Assembly (NCBI GenBank): GCA_023053685.1
Contig: JALIGW010000003.1
Location: 141,378,008 to 141,442,007, forward strand
Reading direction: 5' to 3'
Length of the DNA stretch: 64,000 bases
From: Diadophis punctatus similis
Taxonomy: Eukaryota; Chordata; Lepidosauria; Squamata; Dipsadidae
Shown: positions 1 to 10,300 of the stretch, piece by piece
How positions within the stretch are numbered: the stretch's first letter is position 1
Layout of the letters: each line of letters begins with the position of its first letter
The notes under the pieces: model-generated
What the model was told of the DNA's origin: nothing
The model's input: the letters and a program-made list of their open reading frames with translations, nothing else
The model's database searches: none
Made by a program: the position numbers and the translations under genes

Positions 1-126
1 AGAAACATCTCATCCATAACTCTAAACAATACAAATGGAACTCTTGCCAAGTGAATTGACCCTTTTTATTATTGCAGGAATGGAAAACCTCCATTGAGAT
101 AAATGGGGAAAACCTTCTGAGTAGAG

Positions 127-396
127 CAGTGGTTCTCAACCTTCCTAATGCCACGACCTGCGCCTCACCCCCACCCCCCTGCCATGACCCCCCCTGCCGC
201 CGCACCCGCCGCTGCAACCCCCTCCCCGCCGCCACCATTTGGGTTCTTTTACCCTCTGCGCATGCGCAAAGTGTCCTGCGCATGTGCAGAGGGTAAAAGA
301 ACCCAAATGGCGGCCTCTGGGCGAAATCTCCCGACCCCTGTGAAAGGGTCGTTCAACGCCCTAAGGGGTCACGACCCCCCAGGTTGAGAACCGCTG
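127..396. mobile_element. hAT-like MITE with internal hairpin
   Basis: The ends are inverted repeats, CAGTGGTTCTCAACC on the left and GGTTGAGAACCGCTG on the right. They are flanked by near-identical 8-bp duplications, gagtagag (119-126) and gtgtagag (397-404), the size typical of hAT elements. A hairpin with 34-bp arms (235-268 and 277-310) centres on two NRF1-like TGCGCATG palindromes. No transposase is encoded, so it is non-autonomous. Confidence 0.85.
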
Positions 397-1019
397 GTGT
401 AGAGAAACTCCAGATTACCCTGGCACCACTCCTTAACAGGTTACAGTCCTGATTAGGTTTTAATACATTCTTTGCCTAGCGATATAGCATTAGTTTGGAT
501 GAAACATGCTTTGAGGTAAGGAAGAGAACTGAAATCAAAAATATTCTATCTAGAATATGCAGCAAAGACTGCAACTGTCTCTTCTTAAGAAAGTTATACT
601 GTTGTAATGTACTTTTTTCCTCCTCATTGCACAACAGTTATATAAAGTGCAGCACTAAATGTTTTCAAGAAACGATTATATGAAAATGGACTGAGGTCTG
701 TCGGCAATGTTTGTCACATATCAGAAGCACTTTGACATTGAAAATGCATGTTACTCATGTGAATTTTACTATTCTAATCTCAAAAGCTGGATGCAAAAAG
801 AGGAAAAACACTACTGAACACTGTATGTGAAAATGAGTGAATGCTATTCTATTCCAATTCCCAAGGAGTAAACACCACTGAACTCAATGCTATTTACTCC
901 CCCCCCCCATCACACAGATGATTGCACTGTTAGATCTTGACAATCAGTTTAAGAGTTGCCAGTTTTTTACACTCTATGTAGCTCTCCAAAATATATATGT
1001 ATACTATATTTGGGTGTAT
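397..1019. other. A+T-rich stretch, nothing recognised
   Basis: There are only short open frames without splice context, and no tRNA-like or inverted-repeat structure was seen. A C10 run lies at 899-908. Confidence 0.5.
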
Positions 1020-1761
1020 TTCAAGGACCTAGAAGTACTCATCTCAAACGATCTAAGCCCCAGAGCTTACTGTAAGAGCATTGCCAGAAAGGCATTAAGA
1101 ATTGTTAACCTAATTTTGTGAAGCTTCTTCTCCGGTAACATTGTATTGCTAACCATGGCATACAAAACCTTTGCCAGACCAATTCTCAAATACAGTTCGT
1201 CTGCCTGGAATCCACACTGTATATCGGACATTAATACGATTGAGCGGGTCCAGAGGTATTTCACGAGAAGAGTACTCCACTCCTCTACTCACAATAGAAT
1301 CCCTTATGCCACCAGGCTTGAAATTTTAGGCTTGGACAATCTGGAACTGCACTGCCTGCGGATCTAAGCATAGTACACAAAATTGTCTGCTACAATGTCT
1401 TACCTGTCAACGACTTCTTCAGCTTCAACCACAATAATACACAGGCAAACAATCGATACAAACTCAAGGTAAACCGCTCCAAACTCGATTGCAGAAAATA
1501 CGACTTGAGCAACAGAGTGGTCAACGCCTGGAATGCTCTACCCAACTCTATTGTTACATCCTCAGACCCTCACAACTTCACCCTTAAACTGTCTATCATG
1601 GACCTCACCCCATTCCTAAGAGGTCCTGTAAAGGGGGCGTGCATAAGCGCACCAGCGTGCCTACCGTCCCTGTCCTACTGTCCCCATTTATTTGTATTCA
1701 TTGCCTTCGTTCATGGCCATGTTCATATTTATACCCGCTATCTTGTCATGTTTGACAAACC
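1020..1761 (+). mobile_element. CR1/L3-type LINE, 3' end of ORF2 and tail
   Basis: The broken reading frame is typical of the C-terminal end of a CR1/Jockey-group reverse transcriptase (motifs such as FARPILKYSSSAWNPH and the later LSNRVVNAWNALPNSI). Frameshifts and stops show it is dead. It ends in TGTTTGACAAACCAATAAAT and runs directly into an AAAT repeat. A shorter copy of the same family is at 36.4-36.7 kb. Confidence 0.8.
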
Positions 1762-1763
1762 AA

Positions 1764-1838
<75 letters not shown>

Positions 1839-1862
1839 ATGAATGAATGAATGAATGAATGA

Positions 1863-1921
<59 letters not shown>

Positions 1922-1923
1922 AA
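1762..1923. repeat. (AAAT)n microsatellite on a LINE tail
   Basis: About 160 bp of AAAT/AATA units with a short block of AATG variants at 1839-1860. It begins exactly at the 3' end of the preceding LINE. Confidence 0.95.
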
Positions 1924-2190
1924 CTCCTTGTGTCAATTTTAAAAGGAGAACACCAATCCCCAATTCTTATTGCATCCATGCATCCCATAAACATTGCAAA
2001 CTATTCAATACGTGAAATGATCAATCATCTTCTACAAGCAAGCAATAGTATCCTTTGCATTCAGCTTTTATTGGCCAGCCTGCTGTTACCAAGAGCCACG
2101 TCTATCATTTCGCAAAGCCAAATCAATTAAACGTCCCCCCCCCCATCCTTCCAATCCACCTAGTAATATACATTTGTTTTTCTTCAACTT
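1924..2190. other. Unique-looking spacer
   Basis: No gene or recognised repeat was seen between the AAAT array and the CpG island. Confidence 0.4.
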
Positions 2191-3200
2191 CAGTCAGGTG
2201 GGAGGGCGCCGGGGGGGGGGGGGGCTTCTGACAGCCGCCTAGGCGGGTCTGTATGGATTGTCTTTTTTTCGCCTTGTCGCCCCTGCGAGAGAAATGCGAT
2301 CTGCCATGTTTTTAAGGAATATCGATCTGGGGGAGAAAGGGGGGAGAAACCTCAGAGCAGCAACAGCAGCTCCTGAGGTGAGGTGAATCGAGCCTTTTTG
2401 GCCGACCGCACGGAGGAAAGGAGGCGTTACCTGGAATCGGCGAGGCTTGTCGCATTTCCTCCCGGGGCAAACCATATCCCGGTATCTATTGGGGAAACTC
2501 TCCGCCTGGGGGGGATAAAGCAGCTTCGGATCTTCCTCAGAAAATCCCAGCGTTCAAGACCCGCAGCAGAACCGGCCGGCGCGATCCAGGGCAAACCCAG
2601 CCGCCGTTGCCTTCCCCGGGCTCACGGTTGCTGCACTCACCGCAGCCGGGGACCCCGGTAGCGCCCCGGAGGCAGGCAGGCGGGCAGGCGGGCAGGGCAG
2701 CTCCGCTTCGTCTTACCTGGCGACGGCGACACCCGAGGGACGAAGCCGTCTCCATCCGCTTCTCTGGCCCAGGACTTGGGTGGCCGTTCAGTGCGCGGTC
2801 CAGGGGGAGTAAAAAAAAAAGGGGGGTGTGTGGACACTCGGGGGCCAAGTAGCGAAGGATGCTCTGGGCCGGGAGATGCTGAGGTTTGCCGGGAAGATGG
2901 GAGGGAGGCGGCTCTGGGCGTGCGCGTGGGGTGGGTGGGTGGGTGAGGACGGCGCCCTTCTCGCTTCGCTTTCCGACCAGTCGACCCGCGTCCGCCAGCC
3001 TCGCCGGCCACCAATCCCAACCCCGCCCACGTTTGCCCTCCCCTCGGTTCTCTTATGGGATGGCAGAAGGATCCCCCACCCGCGGAAGCCTCGGAGCGCG
3101 GCTAAGGATAATCGGGGTGTGTGTGTCTGCAGACGCAGGAGAGCGAAAGGACCAACATAGGCAACAGCCGGGTGATTTTTATACCGGATACTTCTGTGAT
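2191..3200 (-). promoter_or_regulatory. CpG island, probable leftward promoter and first exon
   Basis: This 1-kb G+C- and CpG-rich block holds, on the minus strand, an inverted CCAAT box (3011-3015), a GC box (3021-3028) and, further downstream, a strong splice donor (CCAG|GTAAGA, exon end 2717). An ATG at 2755-2753 in good context opens a 13-codon frame that runs exactly to that donor. In mammals the gene beyond TDP2 on this side is KIAA0319, also transcribed away from TDP2, so this could be its first exon. That assignment rests on synteny only. Confidence 0.5.
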
Positions 3201-3316
3201 GTGATACTTGCACGGAAAGGAACAGCAACGCTGTGTCTCCGTTATGTTGTTGATGCTGCTTGTATGTGATAGGGGGGGGGAACAGAAAAAAAGTAGTTCC
3301 ATGTCAAAAATTTATA

Positions 3317-3390
3317 GATGGATGGATGGAGGGATGAATTTAGATTTAGATTAGATATAGATATGATATATAGATTATATATATATATAT

Positions 3391-3481
<91 letters not shown>

Positions 3482-3502
3482 TAGATATAGATATAGATAT
3501 AT

Positions 3503-3533
<31 letters not shown>

Positions 3534-3650
3534 TAGATATAGATAGATAGATGATAGATAGATAGATAGATATAGATTTATAGATATATAGATGATATAT
3601 ATAGATATATAGATATTATAGATATATAGATACACACACTCACACACATA
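3317..3650. repeat. (GATA)n compound microsatellite
   Basis: Long GATA array with GGAT units at the left and AT-rich and GATATA interruptions. GATA arrays of this length are characteristic of snake genomes. Followed by short CA-rich sequence. Confidence 0.95.
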
Positions 3651-3955
3651 CGAAAATACATACACAGATACACAACACATATACAATGTAGACAAATTTG
3701 TCTAATATAGAGAAATTCTTTGTGTGTCCAATCACACTTGGCCAAGAAATTCTCTTCTCTTGGTCATATATAATGACAGAGTTTTACACAGCAGGGTCAA
3801 TACAGGATAGCCATAATTTATAATTATCCATCCATAGGGAACATCTGTAAGCAACACATTCGTAAATTGCAAGTGACATCAGTTTTCAATCAATTTACTA
3901 ATAAGCTTTATCTTTCCAGTGTTGAAGGAAATCAGAAAGGCCAAGGGAACATAAG

Positions 3956-4243
3956 CAGTGGTGGGATTCAAAATGTTTACTACCGGTTCTGTGGGCATGG
4001 CTTGGTGGGCGTGGCTTGGTTGTCATGGCAGGGGAAGGATACTGTAAAATCTCCATTCCCTCCTCACTCCAGGGGAAGGTTACTGCAAAATCCCCATTTC
4101 ATCCTGATCAGCTGGGCTAGGGAGGCAGAGAATAGATGGGGGCGGGGCCAGTCAGAGGTGGTATTTACCAGTTCTCCAAACTATTCAAAATTTCTGCTAC
4201 CGGTTTTCCAGAACTGGTCAGAACCTGCTAAAACCCACCTCTG
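3956..4243. mobile_element. MITE with CAGTGGTGGGATTC / CCCACCTCTG ends
   Basis: The terminal sequences are inverted, and subterminal ACCGGTTCTG / GCTACCGGTT motifs pair. The interior holds GGGCGTGGCTTGG-type repeats. The flanking duplications have decayed. Confidence 0.65.
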
Positions 4244-5289
4244 GAATATAGCATTTTTGTCAAATGTACATAGGAAAGTTTATAACTATTTGTAGACCTG
4301 TTATGTAAGGGGAGAAGAACATATTAGTTTTTTGAGGCATGTTTCAGCATTGAACTGGAGTGAACTTTTTATGTTTAATGTTTAGATGTATTTGATTTTT
4401 TTTTCCTTTTTTCGTACACATGATTTTTTTCTTTTTGTTGTTAGGGTTGGATGTTTGTTAGTTGTTTTTTTCTTTCTTTTGTATTTTATATTTGGTGATA
4501 AAGAATAAATAAATGTTTTTTTTTAAAAAGAAAGGCCAAGGAAACCATTTTTGTTGTCCAGCTATCAATTCCTACAGATTAAGTATAATTCAAAACAATA
4601 TGGACATCCAAAAATATTAACTATACTGGTTTGGCTATATTGGTATTTGTCACTCTCTAACAGACGATTGTTCCTCAGCCAGCAGGGGAATAATAGAATA
4701 AAAGGACTGCCGCACTCTTTGTTTTGTATCCTGAGCATTTTTTTCACAATGTAAAGGAAAGGCTGTTGAGAAATCACTTTGCAGGAGAAGATGACTCTTT
4801 CACAACAGAAACCATGCACCAACCGACTTTATATTTAAGTAACCTCATTATTTCCAATTTTTACTATATTTATAATTTAATTATTTAGCATATGGCTTAT
4901 CATACATGGACTAGCAATATACAGTATATTAACATTTCATCTAGATTAGTAAAACACAATAAAATATAAATGTTAAAAAGATCTACAGTATGTTCAAATA
5001 TCAATGTCAAGGCCATCTAACCACTGAAGTGCAGCATCATTTCTATTTTTTAAAAAATCAGACATTGGACTGGTGTATGCCCACAGCTCACAGCCGGTCA
5101 CGATGTGATCTAGTTTGACATATGACCTCACAATCACACTGAGGGGAGGATACTATGCCTCATTTATACCGACAGGCGCCATATGAGGTGCAAATCCTAT
5201 TCAGGATTGCCCATTGCTGATGTGGTAGTTCAAAGCCTGGCACCCCGCCTTTTTTATGGGCTCATTTATATGTCTCCCTATGTCTGGGT
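4244..5289. other. A+T-rich stretch with a LINE-tail-like end
   Basis: 4300-4530 is T-rich and ends GAATAAATAAATG, like a decayed LINE tail. The rest has no recognisable gene. The minus strand at 5000-5075 has a short open run (DAALQWLDGLDI) that I cannot place. Confidence 0.4.
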
Positions 5290-5465
5290 CAATGGTCCCT
5301 CTAACGTTAGAAAATGGCGCGCGGCAATTGGAAACTGCTGCGCGCCGTTCTCTAGTCGTGTGCGGGCACGCAGTCTGATATTAGAAAAAAGCATGCGGCA
5401 GTTGGAAACTGCTGCGCGCTGTTCTCTCGTTATGTGCGCGGCCGCGCAGCTTAGAGGGAACATTG
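5290..5465. mobile_element. hAT-like MITE with perfect 8-bp duplication
   Basis: Ends CAATGGTCCCTCTAA and TTAGAGGGAACATTG form inverted repeats flanked by identical gtctgggt copies at 5282-5289 and 5466-5473. The inside consists of two similar direct repeats of about 80 bp, each carrying a GAAACTGCTGCGCGC core. Confidence 0.9.
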
Positions 5466-5744
5466 GTCTGGGTGTTCAGTGACCCATTTGGCTTTCCAGT
5501 AATGATAAAGTTGTTGGGCAGATGTTGTGCAAGTGCCAGTGGGGACTTCCTGGATATCAGTCTTCTGACGGATAAATACATGCTCCAGTAGGAGTCAGTT
5601 GTTCATACTTTTTCTGTACATCCTCACTAGTGCATCTTGCCTTTGTAAAGCTGGCGGCGCTATATCGCTCAGAATAGGAAGCCAGCAATTTGGAGTGGTT
5701 TTAATACGGAGCGGTTTACTTATATTATTATATTACTACTATAT

Positions 5745-6243
5745 TATTATATTTGACAGCATGGTATCAGCATGGTATAATCTCCCAGGACTTGAAATGG
5801 ACACTTCACATTAGAACCATCATTAAAAAGGCACAACAAAGAATGTTCTTCCTACGTCAACTCAGGAAATTTAGACTGCCCCAGGAGCTGTTGATAACAA
5901 TTTTATAGAGGAATTAGTCTTGTCGTTTGTATTTCTAACTGTCTGGTTTCATACAGCAACGAAACAGAGGACAGAGGTACAGATTCCAATGGATGGTTAA
6001 GATTACAGAAAGAACAATTGCAATCAGCCTGCCTTTCACAGAAGACCTGTATATGGCGTGGGTCAGGAGGAGGGCTGAGAAGGTATCTGCAGATCCTTCC
6101 TGGACATAAATTGTTTCAGCTCCTTCCCTCAGATTGGTGCTACAGGAGTGTATGCCAAGACAACTAGACACAGGGACAGTTTCTTCCCCTCATTCCATCA
6201 CACCTAATTGCACAGTTCTATCTAATGTGTATGAATATTAATC
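5745..6243 (+). mobile_element. L2/Maui-type LINE fragment, left part
   Basis: Broken frames resemble the end of an L2-clade ORF2 (for example FLRQLRKFRLPQELL, then a later CSTNLREGAE-type region in another frame). The copy is split by the MITE at 6244-6571 and resumes after it. Confidence 0.65.
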
Positions 6244-6571
6244 CAGAGGTCCCTAATTTGTCCACCATGGCAGCCTGGTCCAACCCAGCCTGGCGCAGCG
6301 GGGGATGCATGTGCGCCCTCTGCTCGGACAAATGGAGCTCACGCATGAGCAGAGGGCACTTGCCGTGTCGCAAGTGTTGCACTTCGCACACCAGCACACC
6401 CTCTGCTCAAGCACCCTCCATGCGCATGAGTGGAGCTTCGTGCGAGCCCAGGGGCCCACTGCTCCTATGAGTGGAGTTTCGTGCATGCAAGCGCATGCTT
6501 GCCCATCACTTGCACAGCCCGGTTTGAAACAGGGTTTCATAGTGGACCATGGACCAGGGTTGGAACCTCTG
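6244..6571. mobile_element. hAT-like MITE inserted in an L2-type LINE
   Basis: Ends CAGAGGTCCCTAATTT and GGTTGGAACCTCTG, with flanks tattaatc / aattaacc matching at six of eight bases. The interior has repeated GCGCATGAGTGGAGC-type units. A related element is at 54.0-54.3 kb. Confidence 0.75.
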
Positions 6572-6755
6572 AATTAACCCATATAGTGTGGCTGTAGTAT
6601 TATTTATCTTATCTTCTTTAGTTCCCCCTTTTATTTGGATTATTGTTGTTGTTATACTCTGTTGCTTCGCAACTGCACTGCTTCTGTACTTCCTTGTGTG
6701 TCTAACTTTCACTTGGCCAAATAAAGCATTCAATTCAATTCCATTCAAATTGTAA
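6572..6755 (+). mobile_element. L2/Maui-type LINE, 3' tail
   Basis: Continuation of the split LINE, ending in an AATAAAG and CAATTCAATTCCATT short-repeat tail typical of L2. Confidence 0.6.
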
Positions 6756-6965
6756 TATGCATTTCTTTCATATCCATCTAATAGTTAGGCTAAGAAACAA
6801 GGTACTAAGCTTCTCTATAGCAGGACATCTTATATTAGCAGCCGCCATTAAAGGGAATATTGGCTAATCAGAGAGCTGAAAATGTTGATAACAGAGTTAA
6901 CAGTGGAGCCGTAAGTTCTACTAATCAAAGCCTCAGCTTGAAAAAAGGAATAGAAGGAGTAGATA

Positions 6966-7083
6966 CAGGGGTGGCCAAACTATGGTTCTTTGAGGACCTG
7001 TGGACTCCAACTCCCAGAATTCGTGACCCCCCCCTGCACTCCCCCCTTTTGGCACGCGAACCAAAAAAGGTTCGCCATCACTG
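6966..7083. mobile_element. Chimeric MITE fragment
   Basis: The left end, CAGGGGTGGCCAAACTATGG, belongs to the palindromic family also seen at 35.7 kb. The right end, GGTTCGCCATCACTG, belongs to the family at 15.1 and 44.1 kb. It looks like two elements joined by deletion. Confidence 0.55.
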
Positions 7084-7259
7084 TTCTATATAAAAAAGTG
7101 AATATACAGAGCTAACTTGTGAAAATAAAACAATTTAAAGTTAATAGTGAGAACACCCACTTCCTTCCATACTAATGTCCCATTAACTTGCTTTTAAAAA
7201 GCCTTGACTTTAGACTGCCAAACAATTTTCTCCATAAAGCTGAGGTAAAACTCACTTAC

Positions 7260-7378
7260 ATATACTGCTAATAAATTTCTCATCATAGAGGTTGTAGGAA
7301 AAGCTGTTATTTCATGTTTTAAAACTTTTACTCTTGATTTTTTTAGCATGATGGCGGTAAAATAACCATCCATATTAC
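7260..7378 (-). CDS. TDP2: TDP2 coding exon 5
   Basis: 119 bp, acceptor TTTCCAG and donor TAT|GTAAGT. Encodes [14 protein letters not shown] and ends MMRNLLAVY in phase 0. It is the last TDP2 exon visible in the window. Confidence 0.93.
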
Positions 7379-10300
7379 CTGGAAAGACAAGATGGTCAAA
7401 AATACAAAAAGGAAAAGGAAAAAGGAAAAGTCAACATCATGGCATTTCACTCAGAATTTCCACACAATAGAAGACACTAGCCTCAGGTCTGAAGGAATTT
7501 CAGACATGCATGCACCCATTATTTTCATTTCTCATTTTGAATTAACCCCATTAAACAAAGTTTCACTTTTTGGGGGGACCAAAAAAATATACTTGGACTT
7601 TGCATGGGAAGCTGAAACCTGCAATCCTGAAGCTGTGCATGGAAAAGGAAGTAAATTGGATTTAATTTATATTATTTAAGCACAATTAATCCAGTGATTT
7701 CCCATGAATTTAAGAATTTCCAGTTTTAGTTATACACTGAACTTGTACACAACTTTTGGAGTATTCTGGAAATTTCCCACAAAGGTTTTAAGGGATTATA
7801 TATGTCAAGATTAACATTAACATGTTTTCCAGTCTCGGATAAATTGTTATTAGGTAAAAGCAAGAACTTCTGAAGTCCACACAGCCACACCAGATACATG
7901 AGGCTGAAATTTACTAACTCACATTTATGTATTCTAACCATAGTTTACCTCTTCCTAGGAAGCTGGTATAATCAACTTTCTGCGGCTCTATATAGTGACA
8001 TTATACAGTATCATAAAAATATCACTATTTGCAGTTGCTGCATTAAGATGAGAGTGACTACTATAACTTTATGCATTAAGTTGATAACTTCATTTACCTG
8101 GAATAATTGTGTAACTGACTGCTCTCTTCTGGAGGTAAGTTAAATATACAGGAATAACCTCTTGTAAAAATACCACATCTGGGCTGTATCTAAATTAAAA
8201 AGAGGCATTTATAATGATACCTATTGTAACCATAGGAAGAAAAGTGGTCACTTCAAGAAAGCATACAAAATTATGATGCTAAAACTGGAGAATACTTTGC
8301 AATTTTCCAAAGTCAATTTCTTCTAATCCCTTTTAAAATAACCAGTGCACCAATTCACACTTCCTAGATTTTTATTTCTGGGTTGCTTGAGATGTGATGT
8401 GAAAACCTTGTGATGATTCTCACACAAAAGTTATTTCTGAATGTTGCTTACGTATCAATAATGATGTTCAAGCATATGATAAAAATTTATAATGTAAGCA
8501 AACTTCTGTCTCACAGAATTCCGCACTCCTGCAATGTAGCTATGGGACCAGACATTTTTATTTCATTAACCATGGACTAGGTTTATATATAAATCTTAAA
8601 CCGCTTTAATTTTTCTTAAATGAATCCAGTTTCAAACTCACGCTTTGAAAGTAGCTTATTACATTACACTATTGCAACTTGATCTTACCCTCAGATTTCC
8701 ACCAGATACTCAGATGCTTACCGATACATGCAACTAAAGAGTTAAAGTTAGGATGGCAACTTTGATAAACTGCTTTAATCTTAAACCCTGTGGGCATATC
8801 TGTGGGAATTTGATAGCACTTACTTCTAACTATATGTTTATGTGTATGTGTGTGTGTATACTGTATATATGTTGGATTGCATACGATGCCTTTGATCAGT
8901 TTAAAGTAACTTGCTAACTACAACTGCATCTACTCAGAGGAAGTACTGCAATTCTTTAATAATCTTCTTGATGTATTACTGCAGCGTATTATAGATGAAT
9001 TAGAGTAGAGTAGAGTAGAGCAGAGCAGAGAATAGAATAGCTGGAAGGGACCTTGGAGGTCTTCTAGTCCAGCCCCCTGCTCAAGCAGGAGAACCTATAT
9101 TATTTCAGATATGTGGCATGTCTAGTCTCTTCTTAAAAACCTCCAGTGATGGAGCGCCCACGATTTCTGAAAGCAAGCTATTCCACTGGTTAATTGTCTC
9201 ACTGTTAGGAAGTTTATCCTTAATTCCAGGTTGCTTCTCTCTTTGGTTAGTTTCCAAACATTGTTTCTTATCCTGCCCTCTGGTGCTTTGGAGAATAATT
9301 TGACCCCTTCTTGTTTGTGGCAGCTCCTCAAATACTGGAATACTGCTATCATGTTGCCCCTAATATTTCTTTTCTTTACACTAGCCAAACCCAAATCCTG
9401 CAGCCGTTCTTCATATGTTTTAGTCTCCAGGCCTTTGATCATCTTAGTTGCTCTTCTCTGAACTTTTTACAATGTCTCAACATCTTTTTTGTAGTATGGT
9501 GACCAAAATTGGTAGCAGTACTCCAGGTGTGGTCTTACTAGGGTTTTATAAAGTGGTACTAATACTCCATGTGCTAACCTTAACCCTTAACACTTCAGAT
9601 GCTAACCTTAAATAGTCAAAATGACTTGGTGCTAGGTAACTTCAATATTTATCAACCCGGATTTCTAAATCATCAAGCAATACCATCATCCAAATACAGA
9701 AAATGGCTATAAGAAATAATGGGAGCTATCTGAAGGCGGTCTTTGGCAGAAAATTTGCAATAGTAATTTTGATCTATGTCCTTTTAATTTGCTTATAGCC
9801 TTCTCCAAAACATGCTTTAATGAGCATTCTAGGATTACTAAGATCATAAATATGAGAATAATGGCTGAATAAAACAAACAGGAAACACAAGTTTAAGATT
9901 AATGTCCCTGTTTTAGAAGCACAGTAACTTATCTCCAATTCATGCAAATTAAAAATAATTATTTCTAACATTGTTTAAATTAATAATTGTATTTTACCAA
10001 TACAAAGAAAGCATTTTGGCACCAGACAAAGTAAAAACACATTTTTGCAGCAAAGCCTTAAACAACCTAAAACTTTTTGTTACTTATAGACTTACATGCA
10101 TACATATTTTAGCATTGTATTACAAAAATATTCAACTCTTATTAAAAAGTAGCTAGTACAAAACAAATGCATAATGTTGTCCAGAGCATACTTGTTCTAT
10201 AATTAATCTCATTAAAACATTGGGGCTTATTTCTATTAGGATTTCTGTGATAGATACTTACAAAGCTAGATAGGAACAGACTCCTCGTGCCCTTTCTTGC

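Noticed and set aside
72..296. Possible plus-strand exon after ATTATTGCAG
   Set aside because: It has an acceptor-like sequence, but the frame runs straight into a MITE and no neighbouring gene on this strand supports it.
3375..3695. Open frame of Tyr-Ile-Ser repeats on the minus strand
   Set aside because: Pure translation of the GATA microsatellite.
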